DNA of 64,000 nt from Owenia fusiformis (taxonomy: Eukaryota; Annelida; Polychaeta; Sabellida; Oweniidae), in NCBI GenBank assembly GCA_903813345.2, contig CAIIXF020000011.1, forward strand, positions 5,482,571-5,546,570. The letters are read 5' to 3'. Each line of letters begins with the position of its first letter. Within the stretch, counting starts at the first letter, position 1. This document shows, in pieces, positions 47,635 to 58,189 of this stretch. The translations under genes and the position numbers were made by a program. The notes below the pieces were generated by a model that searched no databases, was not told where the DNA came from, and saw nothing but the letters and a program-made list of their open reading frames with translations.

Positions 47635-48451
47635 CACTCCCCTCCATAAGTTTGGCAACCTTAGCTCCCCCATTGAACTACGTGTTAAAGACTCTTTACG
47701 TTTGAATTTTTATTTACTTAACCAGCGATGAAGTAACTTAAAATATTGATAGAAACTTGATTATATTTTCAATACCTCCAAATTTTCTTATTTTTTCCTG
47801 AATTACAATAGGTCCAATGGGAAATGGAGGGTTTGGGGCAAATGAGAAATCAGGATATCTTTTCAGTAAAAGATTCAGCAAAAAATATTTGTATGTAGAA
47901 AATTGAATTGTCTAGCTTTTTGTACACTTAGTGTTTAGTTTATTTGATGAATACTAAAGTTACAGCGCTTCAGTCATTTTTGAAAATAATTTTTTGCCTC
48001 CTGTGTTATTTCAATGGGAGGGGTTTTTTGAAAAACAATTTTGACTTTAAAGCCCTATAACTTTGTTGAACCTGAACAAACATATCAATTTCTTGTGAAA
48101 TAAAGTTAGCAAATTCAATTGCCTACCTAAGTCGAAATCTTTGCATAGACTTGGTTGGATGGATATTCTGTCATATCACTTGCGGCAAACATACCATTTC
48201 CCATTGGTTAACATGGAAATGTCGATTTTCAAAAATTCATCAAATTATAAATAGAAAAAAGAAATTATGATCAATTTTCGTTTTATTGTAATTGAAGAAA
48301 ACAATTGAAAAAAATTTGGAGGTATTGGAAATAAAGTCAAATTACGTTTTCCATCGCAGGTTAAGTAAATCAAATTTCAAATATAAAGAGGCTTTTTTTA
48401 ACAACTAGTTCAATGGGGGAGCTAAGGTTGCCAAACTTATGGAGGGGAGTG
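47635..48451. mobile_element. Intact family A MITE (817 bp)
   Basis: Left terminus CACTCCCCTCCATAAGTTTG and continuation GCAACCTTAGCTCCCCCATT; the right terminus is its reverse complement. TA precedes the left end; the right flank is AA, so the duplication has decayed or been lost. The whole element folds back on itself. There is no transposase; the TA target suggests a Tc1/mariner-type source. Confidence 0.85.
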
Positions 48452-48825
48452 AATCACCCGTTCATTGGAGGAAATCTCACAAATAATGAAATATGGGTTT
48501 GATTTGTATATTGCACCTATCTAGCTAGTCCAAGCTAGCTGGTGTCGTAAACTGTAATCTTATTGGGGATATAAACACATTTCGTTATAATGGAGAGTTT
48601 GTAATATGACTTGTTCGTATCATTAAATTGTCGCCGACGTCTGATTTGCTATGACGTACTTAAATAATCCAAAGCAATCAAGATAGTTTGGTCGTTATAC
48701 GCCATTTGCTTAGAGCTTGGAATAAAATCACAAACAAGTCCATTGTGAAACATTCCTTTTACAAACTTCTTTACTCAATTTCGGCTTTAAATGCTGTTTC
48801 GCAAAACCATAATATGTGAATGTTA
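48452..48825. other. Intergenic DNA
   Basis: AT-rich, no gene or recognised repeat. Confidence 0.35.
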
Positions 48826-48827
48826 TA

Positions 48828-49010
48828 TATATATTCTTGTACATATGTATATTCTTGTACATATGTATATTCCTGTACATATGTATATTCTTCTACATAT
48901 GTATATTCTTGTACATATGTATATTCTTCTACATATGTATATTCTTCTACATATGTATATTCTTCTACATATATACATTATTCTACACATGTACATTCTT
49001 CTACATCTTT
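48828..49010. repeat. 18-bp tandem repeat, about 10 copies
   Basis: Unit TTCTTGTACATATGTATA (or TTCTTCTACATATGTATA). The core TACATATGTA is a perfect palindrome. Because 18 is a multiple of three and the unit lacks stops, three plus frames and one minus frame stay open across it. These frames are a by-product and are not genes. Confidence 0.95.
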
Positions 49011-49213
49011 GACTTCCAAGGTGTTGCAGTTTAAGCAACTGAAACCTCGTGAATCAAGATGATTCTTCTTTGGAAATAAATAATTTATAAAAAACATTTT
49101 GAGATGTTCATTTCCATCAAACGATCACTAGATTTATATACGTCAATTCTAGACTATGTGTTTGTTTATTCTCGCCATTGTGTTGTTATAGCAACACTTG
49201 TTATAGCATCAAT

Positions 49214-49402
49214 CCAAGGAGGATTGGCTCCCAGAATGCAACACCGATATTCTGCAAAACAATCACCTAGCGATAGCTTTGTTGGAGAGTATCGGGTCAT
49301 TCTCCATGCAGTCGTACAAATTATACAGACACGAATAGCAAATGACGCATGCGTGGAGATTAAAGAATATCGAGTTGGAACCCTGGCTTCCAATCCTCCT
49401 TG
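49214..49402. mobile_element. hAT-like MITE with 8-bp target duplication
   Basis: GCATCAAT occurs at 49206-49213 and again at 49403-49410. Between them CCAAGGAGGATTGG at the left is mirrored by CCAATCCTCCTTG at the right, with further pairing of CGATATTC. An 8-bp duplication is typical of hAT elements. It is too short for a transposase. Confidence 0.8.
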
Positions 49403-49739
49403 GCATCAATCTGTATGTTTTATTGAGTCGACGTCATCATCGTATTTGCCATAAGGAACAACAAGATGTAAATTCGGCTCCACTGCACTGTGGACGCTCC
49501 TGCTGTGGGGATTGGGCATTCTGAAGAATACATTGTGACCCATAATAGAAACGTGGGTATAATTTAAACAATACATGATTACAAAATATAAACGTCCACT
49601 ATTACTGATCACAATTTCATATTTTATCAACGGAACTCTAACAGAATTTCAAGAAAAGTGGTGACATATTGTTATAAAGCGCCTATCAAAAAACGCATCA
49701 AACAAACAGATCGTAAAACCTCAAAACCAGTAATAACTA

Positions 49740-50580
49740 CATTGATATTACTCAATGTACCACGAAGCCTCATTTCTCATCTTTTTAATGATATATCATT
49801 TGTGTTCAATGGGGTCATGGATGACTGAATAATCATTGCATTTGCACAGTGGGTCAAAATAGGTTCGGGAAAGTCATCGCACAGGCCTGGTGCTAAACTT
49901 GGCAAAGAAACGACATGGTGATGACTGCATTGATTTCATTTATGTACCATAAAGCAACATTCCTCCTCTTTTCAGTCATATGACATTTATTTACATGGGG
50001 CCATGTACGTATTGGTGAATAATCAGTTCTTTTGGACAATGGGCCTAAATCGGCTAAGAACCATGTTTTGGACATGGCAAAAACCAGCGCATAGGCCCAG
50101 GTCCCTTTGGAAGAAGGTGTGGCAGGTGTGGCATAGACAATTAAGTGTTCATAATCACAATCTTGCAAGATTGCATCACATGTCCCCTCACATGGCCACC
50201 ATTTCTTTGCACACAGATATGGGCTCATCTACCCATGCATGATTGCATCTCACACAGAGCTCTTTGAGTCATCTTTGGGTTTTGGGTGGAGTCCTGGCAT
50301 GTTGATGATTATTTTTTGATGTGTTACAATGTTGTGGAGGGTGATGAACACCCTGCTCTTGAGATAGTCGCAAAGGAAAAGTCACAAGTCAGACATGTCA
50401 GGTCAGGAGATCTTCCAATAGCACGAGGCTCATACACTTCAACTTTTGCAATGTCTAAAACTTGGTCGAAAACTGATTTCGGCTCACTGTACACTATAAG
50501 GAATGATTATTCAGCCAACTTTGACCCCATGTAAATATATAAATGACATATCATTGGAAAGGGGAGAAACATAGCTTAAT
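49740..50580. repeat. Family B foldback repeat, copy 2
   Basis: Related to 1710-2330. Inverted arms: CTCCTCTTTTCAGTCATATG plus ACATTTATTTACATGG (49965-50000) against CCATGTAAATATATAAATGA plus CATATCATTGGAAAGGGG (50525-50570). Short frames inside are not conserved between the copies. The lipocalin 3' UTR may run into it. Confidence 0.65.
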
Positions 50581-50632
50581 GGAAGAGTAAATGAAATTGA
50601 TACAGTTATCGCGGGTGGTCGGCGTTCTGTGG

Positions 50633-53192
50633 TTAGTGTTCGGCGTCTGTAACAATTGGCAGGTGTTGTCATTTTGCATGTCAATGCAATTTCAATAGCT
50701 TGGAATTTCGTCATCTTTTACTCACGTTTTTGATGAAATGTAGGATGGAACTCTTGTAGGTCCGTATGACAAATCCTTGTAATGATTATATTGTTGACAT
50801 TCGCGTATTGATCTGGCTCAAGAGAAGTTTTTCGTCCAAGAACGTAGACGTTTGGATCAGGCGTACACGTGCCATTTGCGTTTAGCGTTGCCCCCATAAT
50901 GCACTCCACAGTAATGGCGTAATTCACATAGTCCGTACTAACAACATACAATGCTCTATCGGCTGAAATGAAGGTGGATGATGAAAAATTAGAGAGTGTC
51001 ATGAAACTGAAAGGTATAAGAATTGTAGAATAACAATAAAAGAGTAGCAATAAATTGGTAAAACAAAAATCAAAATATGGGATAGAAAATAAAAGAGTAC
51101 ATTTGAAAATTAGAAGGTGTAATGAAACAATGAAACAAATGAAAAAGCGGAGACATTTCAAAGGGTAGAATGATAAAACGCGAAGCAAAGGGAACCAATT
51201 AACATATATTTACTGAATCAAACCAATACTTATCGTGATTACTATAATTAAAAGAAATGTTATGCTGAATGTTAAAATCTTGGAGTTTGTTCGAAAATTG
51301 TGTACTTTGGAGCTTGTAATGAATTACCAAATGTGCCTCGTGATGTTTTAATTCTCCAAGTAAGTCTAGCGGGATGAGACGGAGGCCCTGCAATGAGTTG
51401 ATGCCCGGACCATTTGACGCAAGCACCAGTGCTAAAGATATATTGAAAATAATCTTATTATGATTCATAATCGCAGATTATCTTTTATAGCTACTAAATG
51501 TCAAAGATATTTTCTTTGTCTTCATGCCATGTATTTCATATGTTGCGTGTAAACCTTAAAGCTTGTCTCTGTCAATGCGTTCTTGGAAATTATATGAGCC
51601 CATTGGATTAACTGAATTTAATAAGAATGCCTGCTAAAAATACGAATTACCCTCAAAATGCATTCATATTCTTTGACCTCCTGGTACATTTTAATTCTCA
51701 AGACGATAATAAAAGGTATGAAGTGGTGAGCTAAGGGGAGATACATACGAGGTAGACCCCCCCCCCTCATAAGTTTGGTAACTAGGAGGCCATTTCCGCG
51801 AGTCAACGCCTGTTAATGTCTAATGCATTTAAAAATTGCTATCAAACGTTCTTTATAAATCGAAACTGTTGTAATAAAAATAGAGATTCACACTATCAAA
51901 TGAAAACGTCGGCTTCTTTATGGAGGGAAGGGGAGTCTACAACTGTACATGTTCCTGAATATCTTTTGAACATGAACTTCTCTTAAGCTCTTGTCGAAGG
52001 CAAAACATTCAAGGTCTCTTTAATTTAGTTTATTTTTTTCAAAAATGTAATGCAGCTAAACTACCTCCGAACAAAGAAATTCTAAGAGATTGTATGTCTG
52101 TCAATATCAGATTTTCTTGAATCAGCACAGTCAAAATAACCGGATCTCGAAATAAACTCACAAAAATAAATCATGGCAACCTGTAACTTACATCGTTAAT
52201 GGATTTTGGTAATATTTCATAGCCAATCACTAAACAGACTTTAACATTCAACGGGGAGTCAATGATGCCAAACTTTTGCTGGTGGTGTACTTACCTATTT
52301 CGTGGTCGCCCGACGGTCATATAGTCCGCCATAATTAATGTTCTACTAGTAATGATCCTGAAATGGTCATCCCATTTATTGTCCTTGTTCACAACACGGT
52401 GAAACCAAGTGCTCAACTCGAACCATCTTCCCATAAACTGCAATATTCTATATATTATTAGTTCGTGTTTCCCATAACGGTGATATATCAAATGCACTTA
52501 GACTTGATGCCAGAACCAAGGAAATTTGTACAAGCTTAAAGGTGCAACAATTAGTGAAGAGGCGCCATTCAACGATCATGGACAAGCGTCAAAATATATT
52601 TAAGTTTAGATATGTCATCTAGACTAACATCCATTTTTATTATCTACAAAGAAATCCCCTGGATTTCAGCTGATATTCCTCTTGAAACATGGTGGATCTT
52701 AAAAATATAAAAGTGGATTTCCCCTTTTGAAGCTTTGAACTGAATTTACACTTCCTCATGCTGAAATTGACATTTTATCCATGCATTTTAAGAAAATAGG
52801 TATGTCAAATAAGATGGTAAGCCAAATGTTGCTTTGATAGCTCAGAAACGTTTTCCTATTTTCTCTCGACAGGCCTTGTTACCCCTTTAATCATCCTCCG
52901 ATCGCAGGGGTCAAGCCATCATTAACTCTGTTCCTATTTCCTTCTTCCGAAAGAAGCGTTTATCCGAAGGAAGCAATTAAAGGAGCAGAGTGGATGATGT
53001 GGCTGGATCCCTGCGTTCGGAGGTTGATTTAGTTTTCATATCACAAAAATCGGTTTATATACTTACTCTGTTGAACTCAAAATTCGGTTGCAATTCTAAA
53101 CTTGTCATGTTGAGAATACATTTCTGCGACTCCACTCTGCCTAGAAAAGTAACTAATCCCAGAAGGACGGAATTTAAAATAGCAGAAGCCAT
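50633..53192 (-). CDS. Secreted lipocalin, apolipoprotein D-like, five exons (207 aa)
   Basis: Complete gene read from splice signals with continuous phase. Exons: 53067-53192, 52295-52437, 51328-51431, 50726-50962 and a tiny last exon 50633-50646 (HAEH then TAA). The sum is 624 nt. Residues 1-23 form a signal peptide (MASAILNSVLLGLVTFLGRV). The mature part has the first lipocalin signature GRWFEL (about residue 45) and the second, STDYVNYAI (about 133), followed by VYVLGRK. Cysteines in QKC, GAC, VEC, GTC and RIC fit the two-disulfide pattern of ApoD-like proteins plus an extra one. The family binds small hydrophobic ligands in a beta-barrel outside the cell; the ligand here is unknown. Sequons NMT and NGT are possible glycosylation sites. 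Exons 1-4 are strong. The last exon is the weakest call. Intron 2 contains a MITE that begins seven bases after the splice donor. Confidence 0.87.
51755..52287. mobile_element. Family A MITE in lipocalin intron 2
   Basis: The left terminus CCTCATAAGTTTGGTAACT and the right end with TTCAACGGGG and TGCCAAACTT match family A termini in degenerate form. TA lies at both borders (51753-51754, 52288-52289). The right border is inside the GTAAGTA of the exon 2 donor. Confidence 0.65.
52895..53023. repeat. Short inverted repeat in lipocalin intron 1
   Basis: CCTCCGATCGCAGGGGTC on the left pairs with GATCCCTGCGTTCGGAGG on the right; inner ACTCTGTTCCT pairs with AGGAGCAGAGT. It is a probable MITE of about 130 bp. 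Confidence 0.65.
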
Positions 53193-53299
53193 TTTTGTGT
53201 TCGATTTGTACGGATGTATAAACATGTAAAGTATGTATATTCAATGCGAATGTTACTTTGATATAATACAAGTGTATGTACGTATACATAGATATATCA

Positions 53300-54180
53300 T
53301 CAAGTTAATTTTTAGTTGTTGTTAATTGATTAATATCAAAATGAACCAAAGTGTTCTTATCTATAAAAACTCAAATCATAGTACAACTTATATTTGATAA
53401 ACTTTTGATGAACCTGCAGTAGTTTCAAGGGTTTTGTTTAAAAGATTTAAAAAAAATAAAAAATTAGTCACGAAAGGTCGAACATGTACATAAGGTTTAT
53501 GTACTGAGAGGTTTTGGATACAGGGTTTATCCCAAGGAAAATGTGTTAGTATAATTTTTCTGAGAGATAAACCCTGTGTCAAAGACATTATAACATATCC
53601 ATGATGAAGCTTGATACAAGGCTTATACATATGAAAAGAATACATTAATACATGATTTCTATGTTGTGTTATTTCAATTTACCCATTATATATATCCCAT
53701 ACCTACTGAGGTTCTAGGTACGTTATACCTCATACAGTTTCAAAATTCCTAAAAGTATTTGTTAAGAAATTGGAAGTTTTAAGAATATGTTACAGAAGCC
53801 GAATGCCGGACGCCAATCAACCGCCAGAAGACAACCGCCGTCACAAAACGTTGGAGACCATAATAATATGAAAATTATCACATTGATCATAACTACTTTA
53901 ATTAAAGATCTTTTTAATTGAGACTTGAATTTCAAGATTCAAATTCACATTATGGTACTATTACATTTCTTTTTAATGTACTATTGCACTACAATATGGT
54001 ACTATTGCACTTTTGCACATGTTTCACTTTTTGTATGGTACTATTGCGCATTCATCTAATACTGTACTCTTGCTCTCCTGTGGTACTATTGCACTTTCTT
54101 TTTTAGTACTATTGTACTTCTTTTTATGGTCATATTCTTGCAAAAGAAATCTTGTGTTATAGAATACTATTGCACTTATT
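53300..54180. repeat. Intergenic DNA with degenerate GGTACTATTGCA repeats
   Basis: About 53950-54180 contains at least seven copies of TACTATTGCACTT-like phrases with uneven spacing. The rest has no recognised content. Confidence 0.6.
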
Positions 54181-54186
54181 TTTATT
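54181..54186 (-). terminator. Polyadenylation signal of the Ras-like gene
   Basis: AATAAA on the minus strand, 89 bases after the TGA stop of the Ras-like gene. Its position is typical for a 3' end signal. Confidence 0.5.
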
Positions 54187-54274
54187 TTCTCATATATTCA
54201 TCTTTTATAATATCATTCATACTCCCAACATAACTGCACATTTTAAGTAATATTACTATATCTCCATTTTTGGT

Positions 54275-56739
54275 TCATTTTTTCAAGCTTGGCAGGCCGC
54301 CCAAAACTCGATCGAAAATAGTCCTTGATTTTCGTTTGTATGATAGAATGTCTCTGCCTACTGTGTTGAATGCATCATACACTGTTTCTGCGTCTTCCGA
54401 AGCGGATACTTCTATGAAGGGACAGTCTAGTTCTCGTCCAAGCTCTTGGCCTGAAAAAATGAAAAATGCGTGAACGCTTTTGAAATTATATGAAGTATAG
54501 TACTGTACAAAAATATAAAAGTATCATATATACGAGAGACAATTAAAACTTCTGAACGCAGTGTTTGAAACGACCAAGGGCGTCTGGGCTTTTTGATGAA
54601 TTACGTATACGCCATATTTACCTCACATTTGATTCCTTGAAATAGTTGATCAACTTTCGATCGGGAACGATTACGAAAGATATGTTTGATTTTCGTCCGC
54701 CATTTTATGTGTGAACATTATCAATTTATATTAAAAATGCCAAGTCATGAATATTATGTAAATTCCACCAACTTAATAATCTCACACCCAAACATTTACC
54801 GCTGGTTAAAACTGGTTTTGGATTGTACCCTTTAGGCATACTCTTTAAAGGTCACACTTTACACACTTACCGTCTGCCCTTGTCACCTGTCGCACATGTC
54901 CCATGTCAGACTTATTCCCTACTAAAACCAGGGGAAAACCACATTTTCTAGCATCAATGATTTTTGATCCTAAGTCCTTAACGTAGTCAAAAGACTTCCG
55001 ACTGGTGATCGAGTAGATTAGTAAGAATCCATCCGCCCAGCGGATTATATCGTCCTTCGCACAACCTTCCGGACCCTGGAAGACAAAGTAACACTCCATT
55101 GAATTAAAGGCAATCCTTAGTCACTTTCGGCTTGCTACACTATCCTCGGCCTATAGTATAGGTGTCAAGTATTAACCGGTTAACCGGTTAACCGCCGATA
55201 ATGCCTTGACCGGTCTGAGTTTTTATGGGCGGTTAGTTGACCGTGTATAATTCTGTATAGGCCCTATACTACTTCACACTTTTAATTCTGATACGATCGT
55301 TAATACCCCTTGAGAATAGAAGTTTCATGGTTGTTAAGGGGAGTTTCATGTAGGCAGATCATGTATTGCGGTTATTTTCCGACTAAATATCCTGATTTTA
55401 GGTAGGATGCCTAGAATTACAGAAATGAATATAATGAATAATGATCGATAGATCAAAGAATTGTCTGTCCCATTTAAACAGTGCCTTAGTCCAATGGAGA
55501 CCTTTAGAGGGTAGTCCAAGAAGAGAAATACCCTATGGCAAATCATCCCTAGTTCACGTTACCTTACATAACTCAATGGGCGAAGGGGTAAAAGCGCAAT
55601 TTTTTATTTTGAGTTATAGATACATATGGCCCTAGTGGGCTATCTGAGGTTCAGACGCAGTGTCTACGCGATCTCCTTTTGACACTAAACTCAAGAGGGG
55701 TCAAACATCTGCTTTTTGGAATAATCGGCGACACTACCTCTTCTCCCCCCGCCGCCAAAATGTGAAATTTACAAAAATGGAGCCACCATTGCTACCTCAA
55801 TTAATCCGAAAATTTCCTTCAGATAACCAAAATAAATTCATTTTCAGAAAAAATGGCATGTTATCATGGTGAAGAGATGACAACCGTACCTTTACAGTTA
55901 CGGACATACCAGCTTACGGACTCGTCATAACAATTGTGTTGGGAACATTTACGAACTGGTCTGAAATTTTTGAAGAAATATTTTCATAAAACCTGAATAC
56001 AATTTGTTATGTCTCCTTTAAACTAAACTATGAGAAGTAGACATTCTCAGTTCGCTATCAACTTTTACTGGGTTGAATCGATTATGTTTTTCTAATCTTA
56101 GACTCTTTGGGGATGGATTATATTCTCTGCACCCGTCTTGGATTCATTATCTAGCGAGAGGCGTGAACAGTATGCCGAACTTCTTAATTTCACGTACATA
56201 CAGGGATGATAATAGAAAAGAAAGCGGATGGGTGTAAATCTAAATCCTCTTACTGCAATCTACTCAAACCTCATATCAGGTTGTTTTGGGTTGTTTGTTT
56301 GTTAATTGTTTGGTTGTTTGATATGATGGATAGATGGATGGGTGGTTGTGTGATGAGCCGAGGACGCCCTAGGGGAGTGATTAACTCACACGCATATAGT
56401 GTAACTAGCCAGATGCCATCTTGGATTTTTAATATCTGGATTTCCGAGGTATGACATTTTCATATCGAAAATCAAACTGGTAAACTAGTATGGCAAGATA
56501 CAAAGATGCAAGAAAGTGTACAAAATTCATCGCTCGGTGTTGGAATCGAGCCTGGGACCCTTTTAGCAAAAGACTAGTACTCTTCGAAGAGGTTGCGTTC
56601 AATGTTGCATTGAGGGTTTGAATGAAAAAACTTTTTATTTTTCAACAAAATGTCGGAGAACATACCTTGCAACACGTGTCGAGTATCTCAAAGGTGACGT
56701 AGTCACTATCAATCTGTGAGTTGTGTCGATATTTATTTT
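54275..56739 (-). CDS. RERG/RASL-type Ras-like GTPase, last three coding exons (partial)
   Basis: Three phase-matched exons: 56666-56739, 54871-55075 and 54275-54450 (stop TGA). The first has the effector-to-G3 segment YRHNSQID...FEILD. The second has WADGFLLIYSITSRKSFD and the G4 motif NKSD. The third has the G5-like VSASED and ends SRTIFDRVLGGLPSLKK with no CAAX box, as in RERG/RASL proteins that are not prenylated. G3 is unusual: DTCCKGPEG replaces DTAGQE, so the catalytic Gly and Gln are missing. The P-loop exon(s) were sought between 56740 and 61660 and not found; they may lie beyond the window past the LINE and Helitron insertions, or be lost. The first exon opens at codon position 2, so an upstream exon is required. 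The intact frame and splice sites argue for a functional gene. Confidence 0.85.
55076..56665. other. Intron of the Ras-like gene
   Basis: Large phase-0 intron. It includes GGTTAACCGGTTAACC at about 55176-55191 and a T-arm-like stretch near 56548. No exon is needed here because the flanking exons join in phase. Confidence 0.5.
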
Positions 56740-58189
56740 CTGCAATAATAGAAAAAGCATTGTGACATGTGTTTATTTTTAAGACCCTAATTTTTCAGGA
56801 TGGATAATTGACTAGGTGAAAGAAGAAACAATTTTAATTTTAAATAATATTCAAAACTCAATCAAAGTGATGTCATATTTGACGCCTGTACAGTACATAG
56901 AAAATTACATCTGTAAATGTGGTTTTAAAAATTGTAAATCAACTTTTTTATTTTACTTTCTTTGAAATTGATATTTCTAGAACGGTTAAATTTCCTTAGA
57001 CCCCACGATCACACCGGAATAGCCTGACTACGGTAAAGTCAGACACTGTTAGTTGTCACAAATGGCGGACATACTCGCTTCAACTGTTTAATCACTTGGT
57101 CCTCATTTCATGGGATTTTATTGTCGCTAATTCTGTGCATTTGTGAAATCCCATTTTCGATCAAATTGGATCGTGAATCGCCACAACATATAGCGTCTGT
57201 GATATCGTTAATGACAACGGAATCTGAAATTGAGTAATTTAAAAAGACAACGGCATGTGGTAATTAGTGTCCGTTGTCCCGTATTTCATTTTGATCGGTT
57301 AAACTAAAGACTTTATTTCGATGGTAGGACATTATTAACTGTACAGTGAGTATTAAGACACTTTGATTGATTGTTGTTCCAAAGGAATTTAGTCTAGGTG
57401 CTCTATTAAGTTTAGTTTATTATTTATTAAAGTGTCACAGGCATATTATTTTACATAATTATACGTACAATTATTCAAAAGCCCCAAGCCAACAATGGCT
57501 TATGAGACACTGTCCATCTCAGAAATATTGCTAATAAAATGATTGATTTTGAATAAAAAAAATTAAAGACACAAAATCAGTCAATTACTAGTACGTCGAA
57601 TAATCCACTGATGCTAAGAAGGCTTATTTATGATACATGTAGGCAATGAGAGCCCAACATATTAATTGTAATATCCATGACATTTTACTCCAAGTATATC
57701 AACTCAGCCGGCTATTGTTTGTCGAATCTCACTCACATAATGTTCCTTAAATTCCAATCAAGCGTGTGAGCATTGACCTAAATTAGGTTACCAGATTATA
57801 TCATAAGTCCACCGCAATGTTTGTTTTATAACGTCCAAAACTTGAATGTAGGATGGCCCATGAATCCAAATAAATTCATGTAATCCTGGATCCCCTGGCC
57901 TTAATGTTATTGCTCTGTTGTGGCCAGAGTTTACCGAATCTCTGCATATTCCTCAAAGTATATTCCAATTCTAGCTGTTTCCTGGTCTTTTGCTGCTTCA
58001 CATGTATATATATCTTTTATTGACTCTCTGATGTCATTACAATGACATATTAGTCACTAAAAACTACAATCTACAAAACTGACCTAAGACTAAACTAACT
58101 ATTGAATACAAAAATAAAGTTGTTGTCAAATACAATTCTAATTACATCATCAAATGTAAAATACAGAATACAAGATTATTGTAAAATAC
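56740..58189. other. Unassigned DNA upstream of the Ras-like exons
   Basis: The missing GTP-binding P-loop exon of the Ras-like gene was looked for here on the minus strand and not found. AT-rich, no recognised repeat except the unknown 3' tail of the LINE. Confidence 0.4.

Noticed and set aside
49104-49454. Plus-strand frame of 116 codons
   Set aside because: It overlaps the hAT-like MITE and its target duplications, so it is a mosaic of flank and transposon.
49893-50228. Minus-strand frame of 111 codons
   Set aside because: It lies in repeat family B and the frame is not kept in the copy at 1710-2330.
51199-51468. A signal-peptide-like start (MNHNKIIFNISLALVLAS) as a separate small secreted gene
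   Set aside because: The same bases in another frame form lipocalin exon 3 with matching phases on both sides. The true signal peptide is in exon 1 at 53067-53192.
55176-55191. GGTTAACCGGTTAACC palindrome as a regulatory operator
   Set aside because: A single short palindrome in an intron without a known partner; could be chance or a tiny repeat.
56525-56595. Possible tRNA or tRNA-derived SINE on the minus strand (GGCTCGATTCC box B-like, TTGCTAA loop)
   Set aside because: The T stem does not pair, and no D arm or acceptor stem could be built. At best it is an old SINE remnant.
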